A model generated the notes under the pieces. It was not told the DNA's origin. It did not search any database and worked only from the letters and a program-made list of their open reading frames with translations. Shown here piece after piece: positions 1-10,357 of a stretch of 64,000 nt of DNA (the first letter of the stretch is position 1; each line of letters starts with the position of its first letter). The DNA lies in assembly GCA_965221205.1 (NCBI GenBank), contig OZ244870.1, forward strand, positions 496,001 to 560,000, written 5' to 3'. The stretch comes from CBDFMG01 sp965221205 [NCBI: bacterium]. Its GTDB lineage: Bacteria > SM23-31. The position numbers and the translations under genes were made by a program.

Positions 1-25
1 CGTTTATTACTTCCTGGTACTCAAA

Positions 26-2389
26 ATGCTTCACAACAACCAATGCTCATATGCTGAACTGGAATGGGATAAAATTGTCTCTGCTCTTGGGCATTACACG
101 TTTTCCGATCTTGGAGAGCAGGCGATTCTACAACTCAAACCTCAGGAAGATGTACAGCATATAGAATATCTGCTTCGTATAAATTCGGAATGCAGAGATG
201 CAATAGAGATAGGAGTTCGGTTTCCGATTTCCGGTCTGACGGACTGCTCAAATGACCTGAAATTACTATCAGTTGAAGGGTCATTTTTGCTGATTGACGG
301 AATTAACCGTATTACCGGCAGTTTAGAAATCGCACAACGCGCAGCAAACGCTTTTAAAGATCGTTCAGAAACATTCCCTGAACTGTGCAAACTCATCAAT
401 CAGGTATGTGTACACCAAAAAATCATCAAAGAAATTCGTTCCTGTATCGATGATAATGGCGAAATTCTCGATTCCGCATCTCCCGAGCTTAAAAAGATTA
501 GAAGTGCAATCAGGCGTCTCAAAAATACCTTGAAGAAGCGGGTTGAAGCGATTGTGAAGCAGTCTTCGAGAAAAGGTCTGCTCCAGGAAGCACATTACAC
601 GGTCAGAAATGGACGGTGTGTCCTGCCGGTAAAAGATTCGCACCAGCGGCAGATCGATGGGATCACACACGATGTTTCCTCAACGGGGGCAACAGTGTTT
701 ATCGAACCTAAAGATATTGTTGAGCGGAGCAACGAAATCAGTCGGTATATCGCGCAGGAAGAGGAAGAAATACGGAAGATATTACAGAAATGTTCCGATC
801 TCCTGCGTCCCACGGTAACGGACATCTCTCACAATCAGGAGATTTTGACCAAGCTCGACACGCATTATGCATGTGGCATGCTGTCGAAGAAACTCGGTGC
901 ATCTGCTCCGGCAGTTTCATCTGGTAGAGGACTTGTCCTCCGCACTGCTCGTCATCCAGTTTTAGTGCTCCAATCAGAATCGCCGGAAAAAGTAATTCCG
1001 CTGAATGTTTCACTAGGAGAAACGTTTAATACGCTTATTGTTTCAGGGCCGAATGCAGGTGGCAAAACGGTTACTCTGAAAACGGTCGGTCTGCTCAGCC
1101 TCATGGTTCAGAGCGGTCTTCCGGTCCCGGCATCACCCGACTCCTGCTTTCCGGTCTTTAAACGGGTAGTTGCAGATATTGGCGATCAACAATCTATCGA
1201 TGAAAATCTCAGCACCTTTTCTGCACGGCTCATTCACTTGAGCTCGATTTTTGAAACGCTGTCTGAAGACGACCTGATTTTGCTCGACGAAATTGGTGCT
1301 GGAACTGATCCGCAAGAAGGAGTGCATCTTGCTATGGCACTCCTGAATCATATAACCAAATCCGGAGCACTTGCTATTGCGACGACGCATCACGGTGGTT
1401 TAAAACGGTTTGCACGGGAGACAGACGGTGTCGAAAATGCCTCCCTCTCATTTGACAAGAAATCACTGCAGCCGACATTTGAGTTAACCGTTGGTATTCC
1501 CGGATCTAGTTATGCTCTCGAACTTGCAAAACGGATAGGACTGCCCGAATCAGTTATCGAGGAAACAGAGAGACGGCTTGGTGACAAACAGGTACGTGTC
1601 GAAGATTTTATTCAGGAACTGGAAGAAAGTATTGCTGTTTACAAAAAAAAGAATAGTGAAGTGCAGGGTCGGCAGGAGAAACTTGATGCTTTGATAGAGG
1701 AATACTCCGGAAAGCTGAAACAGTTTGATAAAAAGCACCGGAATTCTCTTGATGAAGCGCTCCGGGAGTCGGAAGAGCAGATGGATGATTTTAACCGCCG
1801 TTTTGAAAATCTTGTCAGAAAACTCAAAGAAGAAGAGGCATCGGCAGATTCGATCGCAAACGTAAAGCATGAAATCCGGGAAGAGAGAGAGAAAATTGCA
1901 AAGCGAAAAAAGAGCCTCAGTCAAAAACCCACGGATAAAACAAGTCAGCCTCTGATTCTTGAAATTGGCTCAACAGTCAAGCTCGCCGGACATGACCAGG
2001 TGGGTGTCATTATTACCGAAAATTTAAAGAAAAAAAAAGCAACTGTTCAAATAAATTCGGTAAAAATGGAAGTGAACAAGGAACAATTAGTGCCTGCTTC
2101 TTCGAAATCGAAACGGAAAGTCACCGATTCGGTACCCCTGATTTCTGTGAAATCGGAAATCGATCTGCGTGGTCTAGAATTAGAGGAAACAATTGCAACG
2201 GTCGATATGTATCTGACGGATGCGGCAACATCGGGTCATAAGACAGTCAGAATAATTCACGGCAAAGGCACTGGGCGTTTACGAAAGCGAATTGGTGAAT
2301 TTCTGAAACACGATAAGAGAATTAATGAATACAGACTTGGTGAATGGGGTGAAGGTGATACCGGGGTAACGATTGCTACAATTAAATAA
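26..2389 (+). CDS. mutS2: MutS2 endonuclease/ATPase with C-terminal Smr domain
   Basis: This is a 787-residue protein, the usual MutS2 length. It shows the MutS2 order: an N-terminal helical core, an ABC-type ATPase with Walker A GPNAGGKT at residues 341-348 and the Walker B segment LILLDEIGAGTDP, then a long charged coiled coil (about 515-640). It ends in a Smr domain (about 711-787) with the LRG and HGKGTGRLR motifs. Known role of the family: binding branched DNA or collided ribosomes and suppressing recombination, in the cytoplasm. The reading frame is open to the window edge, so the start at 26 is chosen by family length, not by a strong ribosome binding site. The gene looks intact and is followed 25 bp later by a methyltransferase. 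Confidence 0.95.
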   Translation: MLHNNQCSYAELEWDKIVSALGHYTFSDLGEQAILQLKPQEDVQHIEYLLRINSECRDAIEIGVRFPISGLTDCSNDLKLLSVEGSFLLIDGINRITGSLEIAQRAANAFKDRSETFPELCKLINQVCVHQKIIKEIRSCIDDNGEILDSASPELKKIRSAIRRLKNTLKKRVEAIVKQSSRKGLLQEAHYTVRNGRCVLPVKDSHQRQIDGITHDVSSTGATVFIEPKDIVERSNEISRYIAQEEEEIRKILQKCSDLLRPTVTDISHNQEILTKLDTHYACGMLSKKLGASAPAVSSGRGLVLRTARHPVLVLQSESPEKVIPLNVSLGETFNTLIVSGPNAGGKTVTLKTVGLLSLMVQSGLPVPASPDSCFPVFKRVVADIGDQQSIDENLSTFSARLIHLSSIFETLSEDDLILLDEIGAGTDPQEGVHLAMALLNHITKSGALAIATTHHGGLKRFARETDGVENASLSFDKKSLQPTFELTVGIPGSSYALELAKRIGLPESVIEETERRLGDKQVRVEDFIQELEESIAVYKKKNSEVQGRQEKLDALIEEYSGKLKQFDKKHRNSLDEALRESEEQMDDFNRRFENLVRKLKEEEASADSIANVKHEIREEREKIAKRKKSLSQKPTDKTSQPLILEIGSTVKLAGHDQVGVIITENLKKKKATVQINSVKMEVNKEQLVPASSKSKRKVTDSVPLISVKSEIDLRGLELEETIATVDMYLTDAATSGHKTVRIIHGKGTGRLRKRIGEFLKHDKRINEYRLGEWGEGDTGVTIATIK

Positions 2390-2414
2390 GAACATAGTTT
2401 AAGACTGCGTTTTT

Positions 2415-3023
2415 ATGGACAAAGATACTAAAATAATCAAAAACTTTTTTAATAAACAGGCAAAACAGTACGGCAATTCGGTCAACTCTCTTGCCTGGCA
2501 AAGTGAGTATACACAGCAGGCACGGTTCTGGGTGTTCACCGAAATTGCTCCTTTGGACGGAATGAGAATTCTCGATGTCGGCTGCGGGAAGGCCGATTTC
2601 TACGAGTATCTCCTCAAAGAAGGATTAAATATAACCTACTATGGGGTCGATTGCGCCCTTGATCTCGTGAAACTTGCTAAAGCATCATTTCCGGGGGTTA
2701 ACATCTTTTACCGGGACTTTCTCCACGATGCTCACTATCCTGAAGTTGATTATGTTTTTGCTTCCGGAGTTGCGAATCTTCTTATGCCCAACAATCTCAA
2801 CTACATGGAATCGATGATAAGAAAGATGTTTTCACTTGCCCGGAAAGGGGTTGGTGTCAACATGCTCAGCAACAAATCATCTCATACTGAAAAAGATGGA
2901 GGGATGTTCTTCTATTATCCTGATCAGTTGTTGAAATTTGCGCTTACCATTACGCCGGACGTTGTCCTGCGACATGATTATCTCACGAATGATTTTACGT
3001 TATATCTCTATAAAGAACGGTAG
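2415..3023 (+). CDS. Class I SAM-dependent methyltransferase
   Basis: This 202-residue protein has a Rossmann-type methyltransferase core. Motif I is ILDVGCGKADF at about residues 50-60, followed by an acidic residue at the end of strand 2 (YGVDCALDLV), as expected for SAM binding. No signal peptide or membrane segment is visible, so it is probably cytoplasmic. It starts 25 bp after mutS2 and may be co-transcribed with it. The substrate cannot be read from the sequence; the protein resembles generic methyltransferase type 11/25 enzymes acting on small molecules. Confidence 0.8.
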   Translation: MDKDTKIIKNFFNKQAKQYGNSVNSLAWQSEYTQQARFWVFTEIAPLDGMRILDVGCGKADFYEYLLKEGLNITYYGVDCALDLVKLAKASFPGVNIFYRDFLHDAHYPEVDYVFASGVANLLMPNNLNYMESMIRKMFSLARKGVGVNMLSNKSSHTEKDGGMFFYYPDQLLKFALTITPDVVLRHDYLTNDFTLYLYKER

Positions 3024-3336
3024 TAGGTCATAGCCACATATAGTTTAGAATCAATGTATAAAATAGTTTTTACAGAAGTGATAATACGGTTGATTTAATC
3101 TCCCGAACCACCTATATTACATGGTTGTTTTATGTGTCTTTAAGGTTCTCCTGAATTGCATTTTCCCTAAAATCATTATTCAATATTTAAAACAATGTCA
3201 TCCTAAATCTGTTTCAGGATATATTGCTACTGAAAATATATATACTGAGATGCTGAAGAGAACTTTTTACTGAGATTTCAGAATTCAGACGGACAGCTAT
3301 TTTCCATTAAGACTGATTAATATGTAGTGATTCAAC
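3024..3336. other. Intergenic region before dnaG
   Basis: This 313-bp AT-rich stretch has no reading frame that resembles a protein and no clear hairpin terminator. It probably holds the dnaG promoter, but I could not pick one with confidence. Confidence 0.5.
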
Positions 3337-5157
3337 ATGCGCATACCTGATGAGAAAATAGAAGAAGTTCGGTACGCAGTCGACATTATCGATGTGATTG
3401 GGGATGTTGTTACTCTCAAAAAAACGGGCAAAAATTTTCTTGGCCACTGTCCGTTCCATCAGGAGAAAACCCCTTCGTTTACTGTCAATCCCGAAATGCA
3501 GATCTATAAATGTTTCGGATGTAATGAAGGCGGCAATGTGTTTTCATTCATCATGAAAGAGCAGAATATCTCTTTCATCGACGCACTCCGGCAGCTTGCT
3601 CAGCGGGTAGGGATCATGCTTCCGCGTCACAAAGAAGATGAGGTAGAAACAAAGCAGGTAGAAAAACTGTACGCAGTCAATGAATTTGCCGCCAAATTTT
3701 ACAACAAAAACCTCTTTGGATCTAAAGGTGGGAAAAAAGCGCTCGATTATTTGCTTGGGCGCGGATTTCAGGAAAAAACTCTCATTGACTTCCATGTCGG
3801 TTATTCGCCTGATGCATGGGAGGAACTTGTCCATGAAGCGGGAAAAGCATCCTTCGATCATGATACACTTGTCGAAAGCGGACTTACAATCAGAAAATCA
3901 CCCGGAAGTTCCCCGTACGACCGGTTCAGAAACAGGATAATGTTTCCGATTAGCAATGAATATGGACGAATTGTCGGTTTTGGTGCACGTTCTTTTGAAA
4001 AGAATGATGATAAGAATTCTCCGAAATACATCAATACACCCGAAACCTCTGTATATCACAAAGGTAAACTCCTTTACGGACTATTCCAGAATAAGGACAG
4101 GATCAGAAAAAAAGATATGTCAATCGTCGTTGAGGGGTACACCGATGTTATGGCACTCTATGAACACGGTATCGGACTGGGGATAGCGACATCTGGCACG
4201 GCATTAACACCGAAACAGGCGATGCTGCTTGGCAGGTACTCAAGAAATGTGGTTGTGCTCTACGATGCCGACACGGCAGGTATTAAAGCCGCACTGCGGG
4301 GTTCGGAGGTGCTCTTCGGCTCGAATCTCGATGTTCAGGTGGTCAATCTTGGGAGCAATGCCGATCCGGATTCATATTTATGTACACATTCGCGGGATGA
4401 TTTTATCAAAGCGGTACAGGACGGAAAATCGGTTATAGATTTTTATGCAACGAGTTTTGCCGATTCGGGCAAAAAACTATCATATCAGGAGAAAGCCGAA
4501 CAGATACGCAGTATGATTAATCTTGTCGACTCTGTTAAAGATTCCCTCAAAAGAGATCTTATGTTGCAGGAAATTGGGGAAAAACTGTCGGCCGATTTCA
4601 AGACAATTTTTAAAGAGTTCTACCGTAAAAAACGGATGAAAAATAGGGTGACGGTGCGAAAAAAAACATCGGTTGAGACACATATGTCTCCGGGAATCAA
4701 TATTGATGAAATCGAACGTGAGCTCGGCTCGATTATGGTCAACAGTTCTGACCTTACCTTTGCTATTATGGATTCTATTGAAGAAAATCTCATCCGCAGT
4801 CCGCTCATCATGGATATTTTTAAAATTATCAAATCCTTCGGATCAGGCAAAAAAAAATACTCTGCAGCGGATATCATCACAAAAATTCAGGGTGAAAAGC
4901 TCCAGCAGTTGATAACAGAATTAGCATTTGCGCCGTTTGGGATTCCAAAGCAGGATGAGACAGAAGTATACGACCGGTTAGCACAGGCCGCGGATGAAAT
5001 TGTTGAAAAATTCAAAAGGCGTAAAATAGATGTCGAACTCGATTCACTGCGGCTGGAAATAAAACAGGCCCAGGAAAAAGGGAGCGATACACTCGAACTT
5101 GTTTCGAAATATCAGGACTTATTGCACCAAAAAGAGAAGTTTACCCATCAGGAATGA
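3337..5157 (+). CDS. dnaG: DNA primase DnaG
   Basis: This 606-residue primase makes RNA primers for replication. The N-terminal CHC2 zinc finger is complete: C38, H41, C59 and C62 (CPFH ... CFGC). The catalytic RNA-polymerase core follows, with the TOPRIM signature VVEGYTDVMAL and the acidic metal motif VVLYDADTAG. The C-terminal part is charged and helical, as expected for the helicase-interacting domain. The start is the ATG at 3337, which gives the canonical N-terminus running straight into the zinc finger. It is a core housekeeping gene, intact, and stands 75 bp from the convergent M14 gene. Confidence 0.97.
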   Translation: MRIPDEKIEEVRYAVDIIDVIGDVVTLKKTGKNFLGHCPFHQEKTPSFTVNPEMQIYKCFGCNEGGNVFSFIMKEQNISFIDALRQLAQRVGIMLPRHKEDEVETKQVEKLYAVNEFAAKFYNKNLFGSKGGKKALDYLLGRGFQEKTLIDFHVGYSPDAWEELVHEAGKASFDHDTLVESGLTIRKSPGSSPYDRFRNRIMFPISNEYGRIVGFGARSFEKNDDKNSPKYINTPETSVYHKGKLLYGLFQNKDRIRKKDMSIVVEGYTDVMALYEHGIGLGIATSGTALTPKQAMLLGRYSRNVVVLYDADTAGIKAALRGSEVLFGSNLDVQVVNLGSNADPDSYLCTHSRDDFIKAVQDGKSVIDFYATSFADSGKKLSYQEKAEQIRSMINLVDSVKDSLKRDLMLQEIGEKLSADFKTIFKEFYRKKRMKNRVTVRKKTSVETHMSPGINIDEIERELGSIMVNSSDLTFAIMDSIEENLIRSPLIMDIFKIIKSFGSGKKKYSAADIITKIQGEKLQQLITELAFAPFGIPKQDETEVYDRLAQAADEIVEKFKRRKIDVELDSLRLEIKQAQEKGSDTLELVSKYQDLLHQKEKFTHQE

Positions 5158-5232
5158 TTGCCGCATACAATACTCCTCACCTTGATAATCTACTTTTATT
5201 TCTTATCAGACTAACTATTTAATGTGCACTAA

Positions 5233-6936
5233 TTATTTTATATACCTGTTTTTTTGATAGTCATTATAGGGCTGGACAAGAACACCGCTCAATTTTGATT
5301 GCTTCATAAGGCGGTAGATCGGAATCTGCTGGTTTCGTTCACTGTTTTGTCTGCCCTGATTCCGATTTGCAGTATCCGGTTGGTCATCCGGACTCGTAAT
5401 CTGAAGAAAATTATCGAGATAACCCCAAGTAATCAGATTATCATTCGTTTCAGGTTCCAAAATGTAGCTGATTAGATTCGATTTCGGTTGCCCGGACGGC
5501 ACAAAAAAGGTGCCCGCAGGAAAGGAAACAGTTTCGCTTTTTACAGATGCTGCTACCTGTTTTAGGTAATGCCCTTGAAAATAGTTTGTCTGAACGATCT
5601 TGTTCGCATAGTAGGCTTCCACATTGAGTGTTACTGCTTCTGAAAGCTGTTTGACAGTGATCTCATGCTCAAGCAAAAGTGGAATAACATGTGCCAGTCC
5701 CGGAGGCATGAGATAACCCCATGGGCGGGTAACTGTTTCAGTGGGAGTAAATTTCGTAAATACCGGTCCACTCACATAATCATATTCAACACCATTTTTC
5801 GACTCCCTTGGACGGTTCATCCAATCAGTCCTGCGCCAGAATTTCTCATCAAATTTTGCCTCCTGTTTGTACCAGACAGGTATCTGGTCGTTATCCGAAT
5901 CGTCATTTCCGAGCTCGATTGCTCTAATCGTCGCCTGCTTGATAACATATTTGATCTCATCAGAATGTTCCGAAGCAAACCTGATAATCTCCCGTTGACC
6001 GATATACTGCCCTCTGATCTGATGTTCATACCGTTCCTCAGCTGAAATTGATACTACTTGAGAGCCTTCATTGATTACTCTGTATGTGTTGGATGGTGTT
6101 TCAAACAGAAATCCGATCATATTTGCCAATGTCGAATACACATGCTGTTTTCGAGGTTCAACCGATGTCGGCACCCAGCCCTCAACACCGTCAACCGTAC
6201 CAGGACCAGTATACCAGAATCCATCGTAATCCTCAGCACGGAGTGCACTTTTAATGCGAGGTATAATATCCTCATTGCCGTATCGCATAAGGCCGGCATC
6301 ACCTGCGGGATTCATGCAGGTCTGATACGTTAGCGTATACGGAGCTGATCCGCCATGATGGGTATCGATATGAATGTCAGGGTGCCATTTGTTGATTACT
6401 TTGGTAACAAGTGCGTGAATCTCCTGTGATTCCAGTTTTAAATAATCCCGGTTCATATCGAACCGCCGTTCGTTTGTCCTGCGCCGCAGTTCCGCACCGT
6501 CGGGATTGATAGTCGGCACATTCAATACCACAACATCCTTCAGCAGCGGCTGCAAATCACCGAGAGCAAGATCACGTATGATCTCCATACTCGCATCTTT
6601 TCCCGCAACTTCACCGCCGTGAACATTATTCACAATCAGCACAACCGGTTTTCCGGTCTTGGTAACATCCTCAGGTTTGAATATCGGCGGATCGGAAAGA
6701 ATACACAGCACCACATCCCGCCCCATAAGCGTTTCAGTGATTTTTTGGACATTCATAAGCGGGGACTGAGATTCGAGCTCATATAAAAAATCCATCAGCG
6801 GTTCATAGAGTGTTCCGCCATTTCTATACTCACTCCGTTCGGCAGGTGTATCCAGCCACTGTGCATGAGCGGATGATGATAAAAGTGAAAATGTCAGCAA
6901 AATCAGGAAATAACGAAACAATACTTTGTTATACAT
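5233..6936 (-). CDS. Secreted M14-family zinc carboxypeptidase
   Basis: This 567-residue protein begins with a Sec signal peptide ending near SSAHAQ (residue 26), so it is exported. The M14 zinc-binding signature is present: HGGE in NNVHGGEVAGKD, then the substrate-binding NPDGAELRRR and NRD segments, and the third ligand in IDTHHGG. A later FLFETPS segment fits the catalytic glutamate region. Family knowledge: M14 enzymes remove C-terminal residues from peptides. The C-terminal part (from about residue 400) is not recognised and ends in a Gln/Asn/Arg-rich linker. It is convergent with dnaG and is the last core-like gene before the tRNA-bounded island. Confidence 0.85.
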   Translation of the reverse strand: MYNKVLFRYFLILLTFSLLSSSAHAQWLDTPAERSEYRNGGTLYEPLMDFLYELESQSPLMNVQKITETLMGRDVVLCILSDPPIFKPEDVTKTGKPVVLIVNNVHGGEVAGKDASMEIIRDLALGDLQPLLKDVVVLNVPTINPDGAELRRRTNERRFDMNRDYLKLESQEIHALVTKVINKWHPDIHIDTHHGGSAPYTLTYQTCMNPAGDAGLMRYGNEDIIPRIKSALRAEDYDGFWYTGPGTVDGVEGWVPTSVEPRKQHVYSTLANMIGFLFETPSNTYRVINEGSQVVSISAEERYEHQIRGQYIGQREIIRFASEHSDEIKYVIKQATIRAIELGNDDSDNDQIPVWYKQEAKFDEKFWRRTDWMNRPRESKNGVEYDYVSGPVFTKFTPTETVTRPWGYLMPPGLAHVIPLLLEHEITVKQLSEAVTLNVEAYYANKIVQTNYFQGHYLKQVAASVKSETVSFPAGTFFVPSGQPKSNLISYILEPETNDNLITWGYLDNFLQITSPDDQPDTANRNQGRQNSERNQQIPIYRLMKQSKLSGVLVQPYNDYQKNRYIK

Positions 6937-7320
6937 AGTGTGGATCCGATTAGAGATGAGTGGTGGTACGTCGAATACAAGTTAAATATATCACATATCC
7001 AATCCCCAAGTCAAGTGATTTCGCAGGTTACTCAATCATCAGGTTTTAAGATATGCGTATGAGATATTTATCAGTAGTTTCTGAAAAACGCTCATATATT
7101 TGTAGTTACATGAATATATTTATAAGATGATATTTAGTGTTTACCCCGGTTATTGAGAGGAGGGTAGTAGCAGCCTTTGTAATGTACAACCATCTCAGAA
7201 ATTATATACAGCAGCAAGAACCATTTATGATGAGAAAAAATGCAATTGCGGCAGTGATTACACCTTGACATTTTAGCCAGGATTGAGTAAATTTCATGAC
7301 TACACATACTTATACAAACG
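6937..7320. other. Intergenic region between the M14 gene and the tRNA
   Basis: This 384-bp region holds the upstream region of the minus-strand M14 gene and the promoter of the tRNA. I see no coding sequence and no repeat element here. Confidence 0.5.
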
Positions 7321-7394
7321 GGCCCTTAGCTCAGTTGGTTAGAGCAACTGACTCATAATCAGTGGGTCGCAGGTTCGAGTCCTGCAGGGCCCAC
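7321..7394 (+). tRNA. tRNA with CAT anticodon (tRNA-Ile2 or elongator tRNA-Met)
   Basis: The cloverleaf can be drawn by hand. The acceptor strands GGGCCCT (7321-7327) and AGGGCCC (7387-7393) pair fully, followed by discriminator A at 7394. The D arm is GCTC...GAGC, the anticodon loop is CTCATAA with anticodon CAT, and the T arm is GCAGG-TTCGAGT-CCTGC. No CCA is encoded. The acceptor and D-arm start (CCCTTAGCTCAG) look more like the lysidine-modified tRNA-Ile(CAU) than elongator Met. Its 3' half (7351-7395) is repeated at 39148-39192, which makes it the attachment site of the island. Confidence 0.93.
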
Positions 7395-7471
7395 GCCTGT
7401 TTTTACTGAAGTTACGAGGATTTAACAAGAAATATTGACACATAAAACAGTGGGTCAAATGTCGATTTGTG

Positions 7472-8154
7472 TCAATATGTGTCAGCATTCAAGCTCAGGG
7501 TCCTTGGTGTGTCAGATGCCAAGGATTTTTTATTGCTGATATTCCGTATTGTAGGCATTAAAGATAGAGCTTTGCCGACATTAACCATATCGATTGTTGT
7601 GTATCGGTCCGTGGTTGCACGGTCTTTATGATCCACAAAGAGGACGAATGGTATCAAGGCTTACACCTGCTCTATGTAACCATGTTGCGAATACATGCCT
7701 GAGATCGTGAAAACGGAGCTTTGAATCCATTGCAGTTAAATCGAACTTTCTCACAGCGCGGTCAAATGTCTTATGAATACTATAATACCTGGTTTCTGTT
7801 TTAAAATTGATGAAAACATAACCTTTGTCTCTTCCATTAATAACCCTTTTCAAGACTCTTACCGTTTGCAGACCAATTGGTTTTAATACTTTTCTCGCTC
7901 CTTTCTCAACTAATTTTATATCATCGGATAGTGTAAGATCATGGAACCTGATCGCCTCAATTCGAAAGTTTAAATGTTTCTTTTCGAAAGCCTGTGTATA
8001 TGGCAAATTCTACTATATCCGCAATGGGCTCAGGAAGTTCATCTAACAATGTTGCTGCTTGTTGAACTGTTAGATAAACATCACGTTTTTTCTGTTTAAG
8101 GACTTGAACAATTAAGATAATGATTAATGTTGTTGCAATATTGCACAGGAACAA
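7472..8154 (-). pseudogene. Tyrosine recombinase (integrase) remnant
   Basis: Read on the minus strand in three successive frames, this segment gives the catalytic half of a phage-type integrase. The catalytic residues are recognisable in order: the first arginine in YTGFRKE, the HDLRHVFATWL box (HxxR), then DHKDRATTDRY holding the late histidine and the tyrosine nucleophile. The N-terminal DNA-binding domain is missing and at least two frame changes interrupt the rest, so it cannot make an active enzyme. It lies 77 bp from the tRNA, the classic position for an integrase of a tRNA-integrated island. Confidence 0.85.
7501..7531 (+). terminator. Possible hairpin terminator
   Basis: The stem TCCTTGG / CCAAGGA (7501-7507 and 7519-7525) encloses 11 nt and is followed by a run of T. 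It lies just downstream of the tRNA and overlaps the tail of the integrase remnant. Confidence 0.5.
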
Positions 8155-8223
8155 AACAGAAATTCAATTGTTTATTAATATTAGTCAGGTTCAATTTCCG
8201 ACTCATGAACAAGGGGTATAAGT

Positions 8224-8709
8224 ATGCGAACATTGATGTGCACTCTTTTCATATTTGGATTCTTCATTTCGCAGACTGCCATAGCCGATAATGCGCCGAA
8301 TTTTAAAATTAAAGATTTGGATGGAAAGGAGTTCGAGCTCAAAAAGGCTCTGGAATCCGGTCCGGTTTTGATTGATTTCTGGGCAACCTGGTGCCAGCCG
8401 TGCATAAAAGCACTACCGAAACTGGAGGAAATAGAATCGAATTATGCTCTGAAAGGCCTTACTGTTGTTACTGTAAATGTAGATGGTCCGAGAAATTTAT
8501 CAAAAGTCCGTCCGTTTTTAAGATCCCATAAATTGAATTTTCGCGTATTGCTCGATTTAAATTCCCAGGTAATGAATGCTTACCGTGTGAATGTTATACC
8601 AACAACGATTCTTATCGATACAACAGGAGAAATCACTTATTTCCATAGGGGTTACAAACCGGGAGATGAGCAAGAACTTATAAAGGCAATTGATAAACTA
8701 TTCCAGTAA
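8224..8709 (+). CDS. TlpA-like periplasmic thioredoxin
   Basis: This 161-residue protein has a signal peptide (about residues 1-21, cleaved near TAIA) and a thioredoxin fold. The redox motif WCQPC at residues 56-60 lies in the expected context DFWATWCQPC, and the cis-proline region VIPTTILID is present. Family members reduce or exchange disulfides of exported proteins in the periplasm. The next gene starts 15 bp after its stop and encodes an outer-membrane protein, so the two probably form an operon and the thioredoxin may serve that partner. Confidence 0.88.
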   Translation: MRTLMCTLFIFGFFISQTAIADNAPNFKIKDLDGKEFELKKALESGPVLIDFWATWCQPCIKALPKLEEIESNYALKGLTVVTVNVDGPRNLSKVRPFLRSHKLNFRVLLDLNSQVMNAYRVNVIPTTILIDTTGEITYFHRGYKPGDEQELIKAIDKLFQ

Positions 8710-8724
8710 AATGATGGGAAGTTT

Positions 8725-10272
8725 ATGAATAATTTTACTGCGAATATTCTTGTTTCTATCGGGATATTATTGCATTCCACAGTTATTTTTGGGCAGGTTG
8801 ATATCAGCACCCATACCAGGACCGAACTGCAGGTGGGCAATTTACCGCACACAAAACCCGCAGATCTCACGGCAACCTACAGTCAGTTTAACACCGGATT
8901 GATTTATGGGGACTTTACAGGAGGCGTACGAGGAGAATTCTTCAATTCATCCTATGAACAGCCAGATTTTCACAGAATTAACGTAACACAGCGGTATGTA
9001 AAATGGCAAAAGGGACCCGTAGCGGCGACAGCAGGCAATTTTTACGGGATTTTAGGGCGAGGTTTGACCTACCGCGCCTTTGAACTTGCCGGAGTAATCA
9101 ATGAAGATTTTTCATTTCGCAGGCGGTACGCTCTCAGCCGTGATACAGACGGTTTTCTCGTCAAGGCATCGACAAACAGATTTGAGGCAACAGCACTGTA
9201 TGGTAAACCGTTAATGGTCGATTTTCCCCCTGGAAACAGTGACCTTGATCAACGTAATGAAGAAATACATGGTGGCGAAGCAAAGTTTCATCCATTCTCT
9301 TCGTTGACTGTTGGGACAACATACGTAAATTTGCGCAATGCTGATACGGATCTTTCTTCTGGGTATATCGGATATGTCTTCACTCCTGATACCGGATTAT
9401 TAGGTGTTGAGTTATTATATTTCGATGTATACGGAGAATATGCGCAGGCAAATGGAAGCTTTTCACAATTTTTAAGTTTTAATACTGACCGGCCATATGC
9501 TGCATACGTAATGTCGAATATCCTGATAGAGGACGTAGGGTTCAGTATAGAATATAAGGATTATAATGACTTTTTGTACAGGCTCAATGACCCTCCATCG
9601 CTTATCCGTGAGCATTCGTGGGTTCTGCTTAACCGTGCGACTCATGTCCTGCGGTCAAGTGGAGAGCATGGACTGCAGATAGAAGCGTATTATGCGTTAC
9701 CTGGGGAAAACCTTTTTGTCGCTAATTACTCTCAGGCGGATATAGAAAGTTTTTTCGGTGACCAGCGTTTTTATGAGTATTTTGCCGAGGTGGACCTGAC
9801 CTATTCCCGCAAATTGACCGGGAAATACTCATTCGATTATGCAAAAGATATATCACAGCAAGAGAAAGACCGTATAACCTTTGGAACACTATTTGAATAT
9901 CTCTGGACCGATACATGGAGCATGCGTTTATCGTATGAATGGCAGCGATTAGAACGGTTATTTTCTCCGGAAAAACCGCGGTTTACGAATATGTATGGAA
10001 GTGCCGGGTTCTCAGTCGCACCAGACCTGAGTGTCGGAGTTTCCATAGAACGAAGCACCGATTTTCTTGAGACAGATGACCCGGATACAGAGGTCAATGA
10101 GTTTGATCCGAAATACTGGCTCGGATTCTTTGCAGGGTATAATATTCTCGACCGGTATGATGTGAATTTTTTTGCTGGAACGCGCCGTGGAGGGCCGGCG
10201 TGTACAGCAGGAACATGTTATGAAGTACTCTCGTTTCGTGGTGCGGAATTGAGAGTTACCACACAGCTGTAA
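8725..10272 (+). CDS. Outer-membrane beta-barrel protein (DUF6029-like)
   Basis: This 515-residue protein has a Sec signal peptide (cleavage near VIFGQ, residue 24). The rest is rich in alternating aromatic/polar strands and ends in a typical outer-membrane barrel terminus. The N-terminal segment with RYVKWQKGPVAATAGNFY and GRGLTYRAFE resembles the DUF6029 family, which accompanies periplasmic thioredoxins in Bacteroidota-like genomes. That name is from memory and not searched. It shares an operon with the TlpA-like gene. Its function is unknown; an outer-membrane channel or assembly partner is an inference. Confidence 0.7.
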   Translation: MNNFTANILVSIGILLHSTVIFGQVDISTHTRTELQVGNLPHTKPADLTATYSQFNTGLIYGDFTGGVRGEFFNSSYEQPDFHRINVTQRYVKWQKGPVAATAGNFYGILGRGLTYRAFELAGVINEDFSFRRRYALSRDTDGFLVKASTNRFEATALYGKPLMVDFPPGNSDLDQRNEEIHGGEAKFHPFSSLTVGTTYVNLRNADTDLSSGYIGYVFTPDTGLLGVELLYFDVYGEYAQANGSFSQFLSFNTDRPYAAYVMSNILIEDVGFSIEYKDYNDFLYRLNDPPSLIREHSWVLLNRATHVLRSSGEHGLQIEAYYALPGENLFVANYSQADIESFFGDQRFYEYFAEVDLTYSRKLTGKYSFDYAKDISQQEKDRITFGTLFEYLWTDTWSMRLSYEWQRLERLFSPEKPRFTNMYGSAGFSVAPDLSVGVSIERSTDFLETDDPDTEVNEFDPKYWLGFFAGYNILDRYDVNFFAGTRRGGPACTAGTCYEVLSFRGAELRVTTQL

Positions 10273-10357
10273 ATCTAAGATAATGAACTGCACGATGGAC
10301 TGCATATCATTTTTAGTGGCGCTGACATTCTTGTCATGTCTTATTAATATACTATAA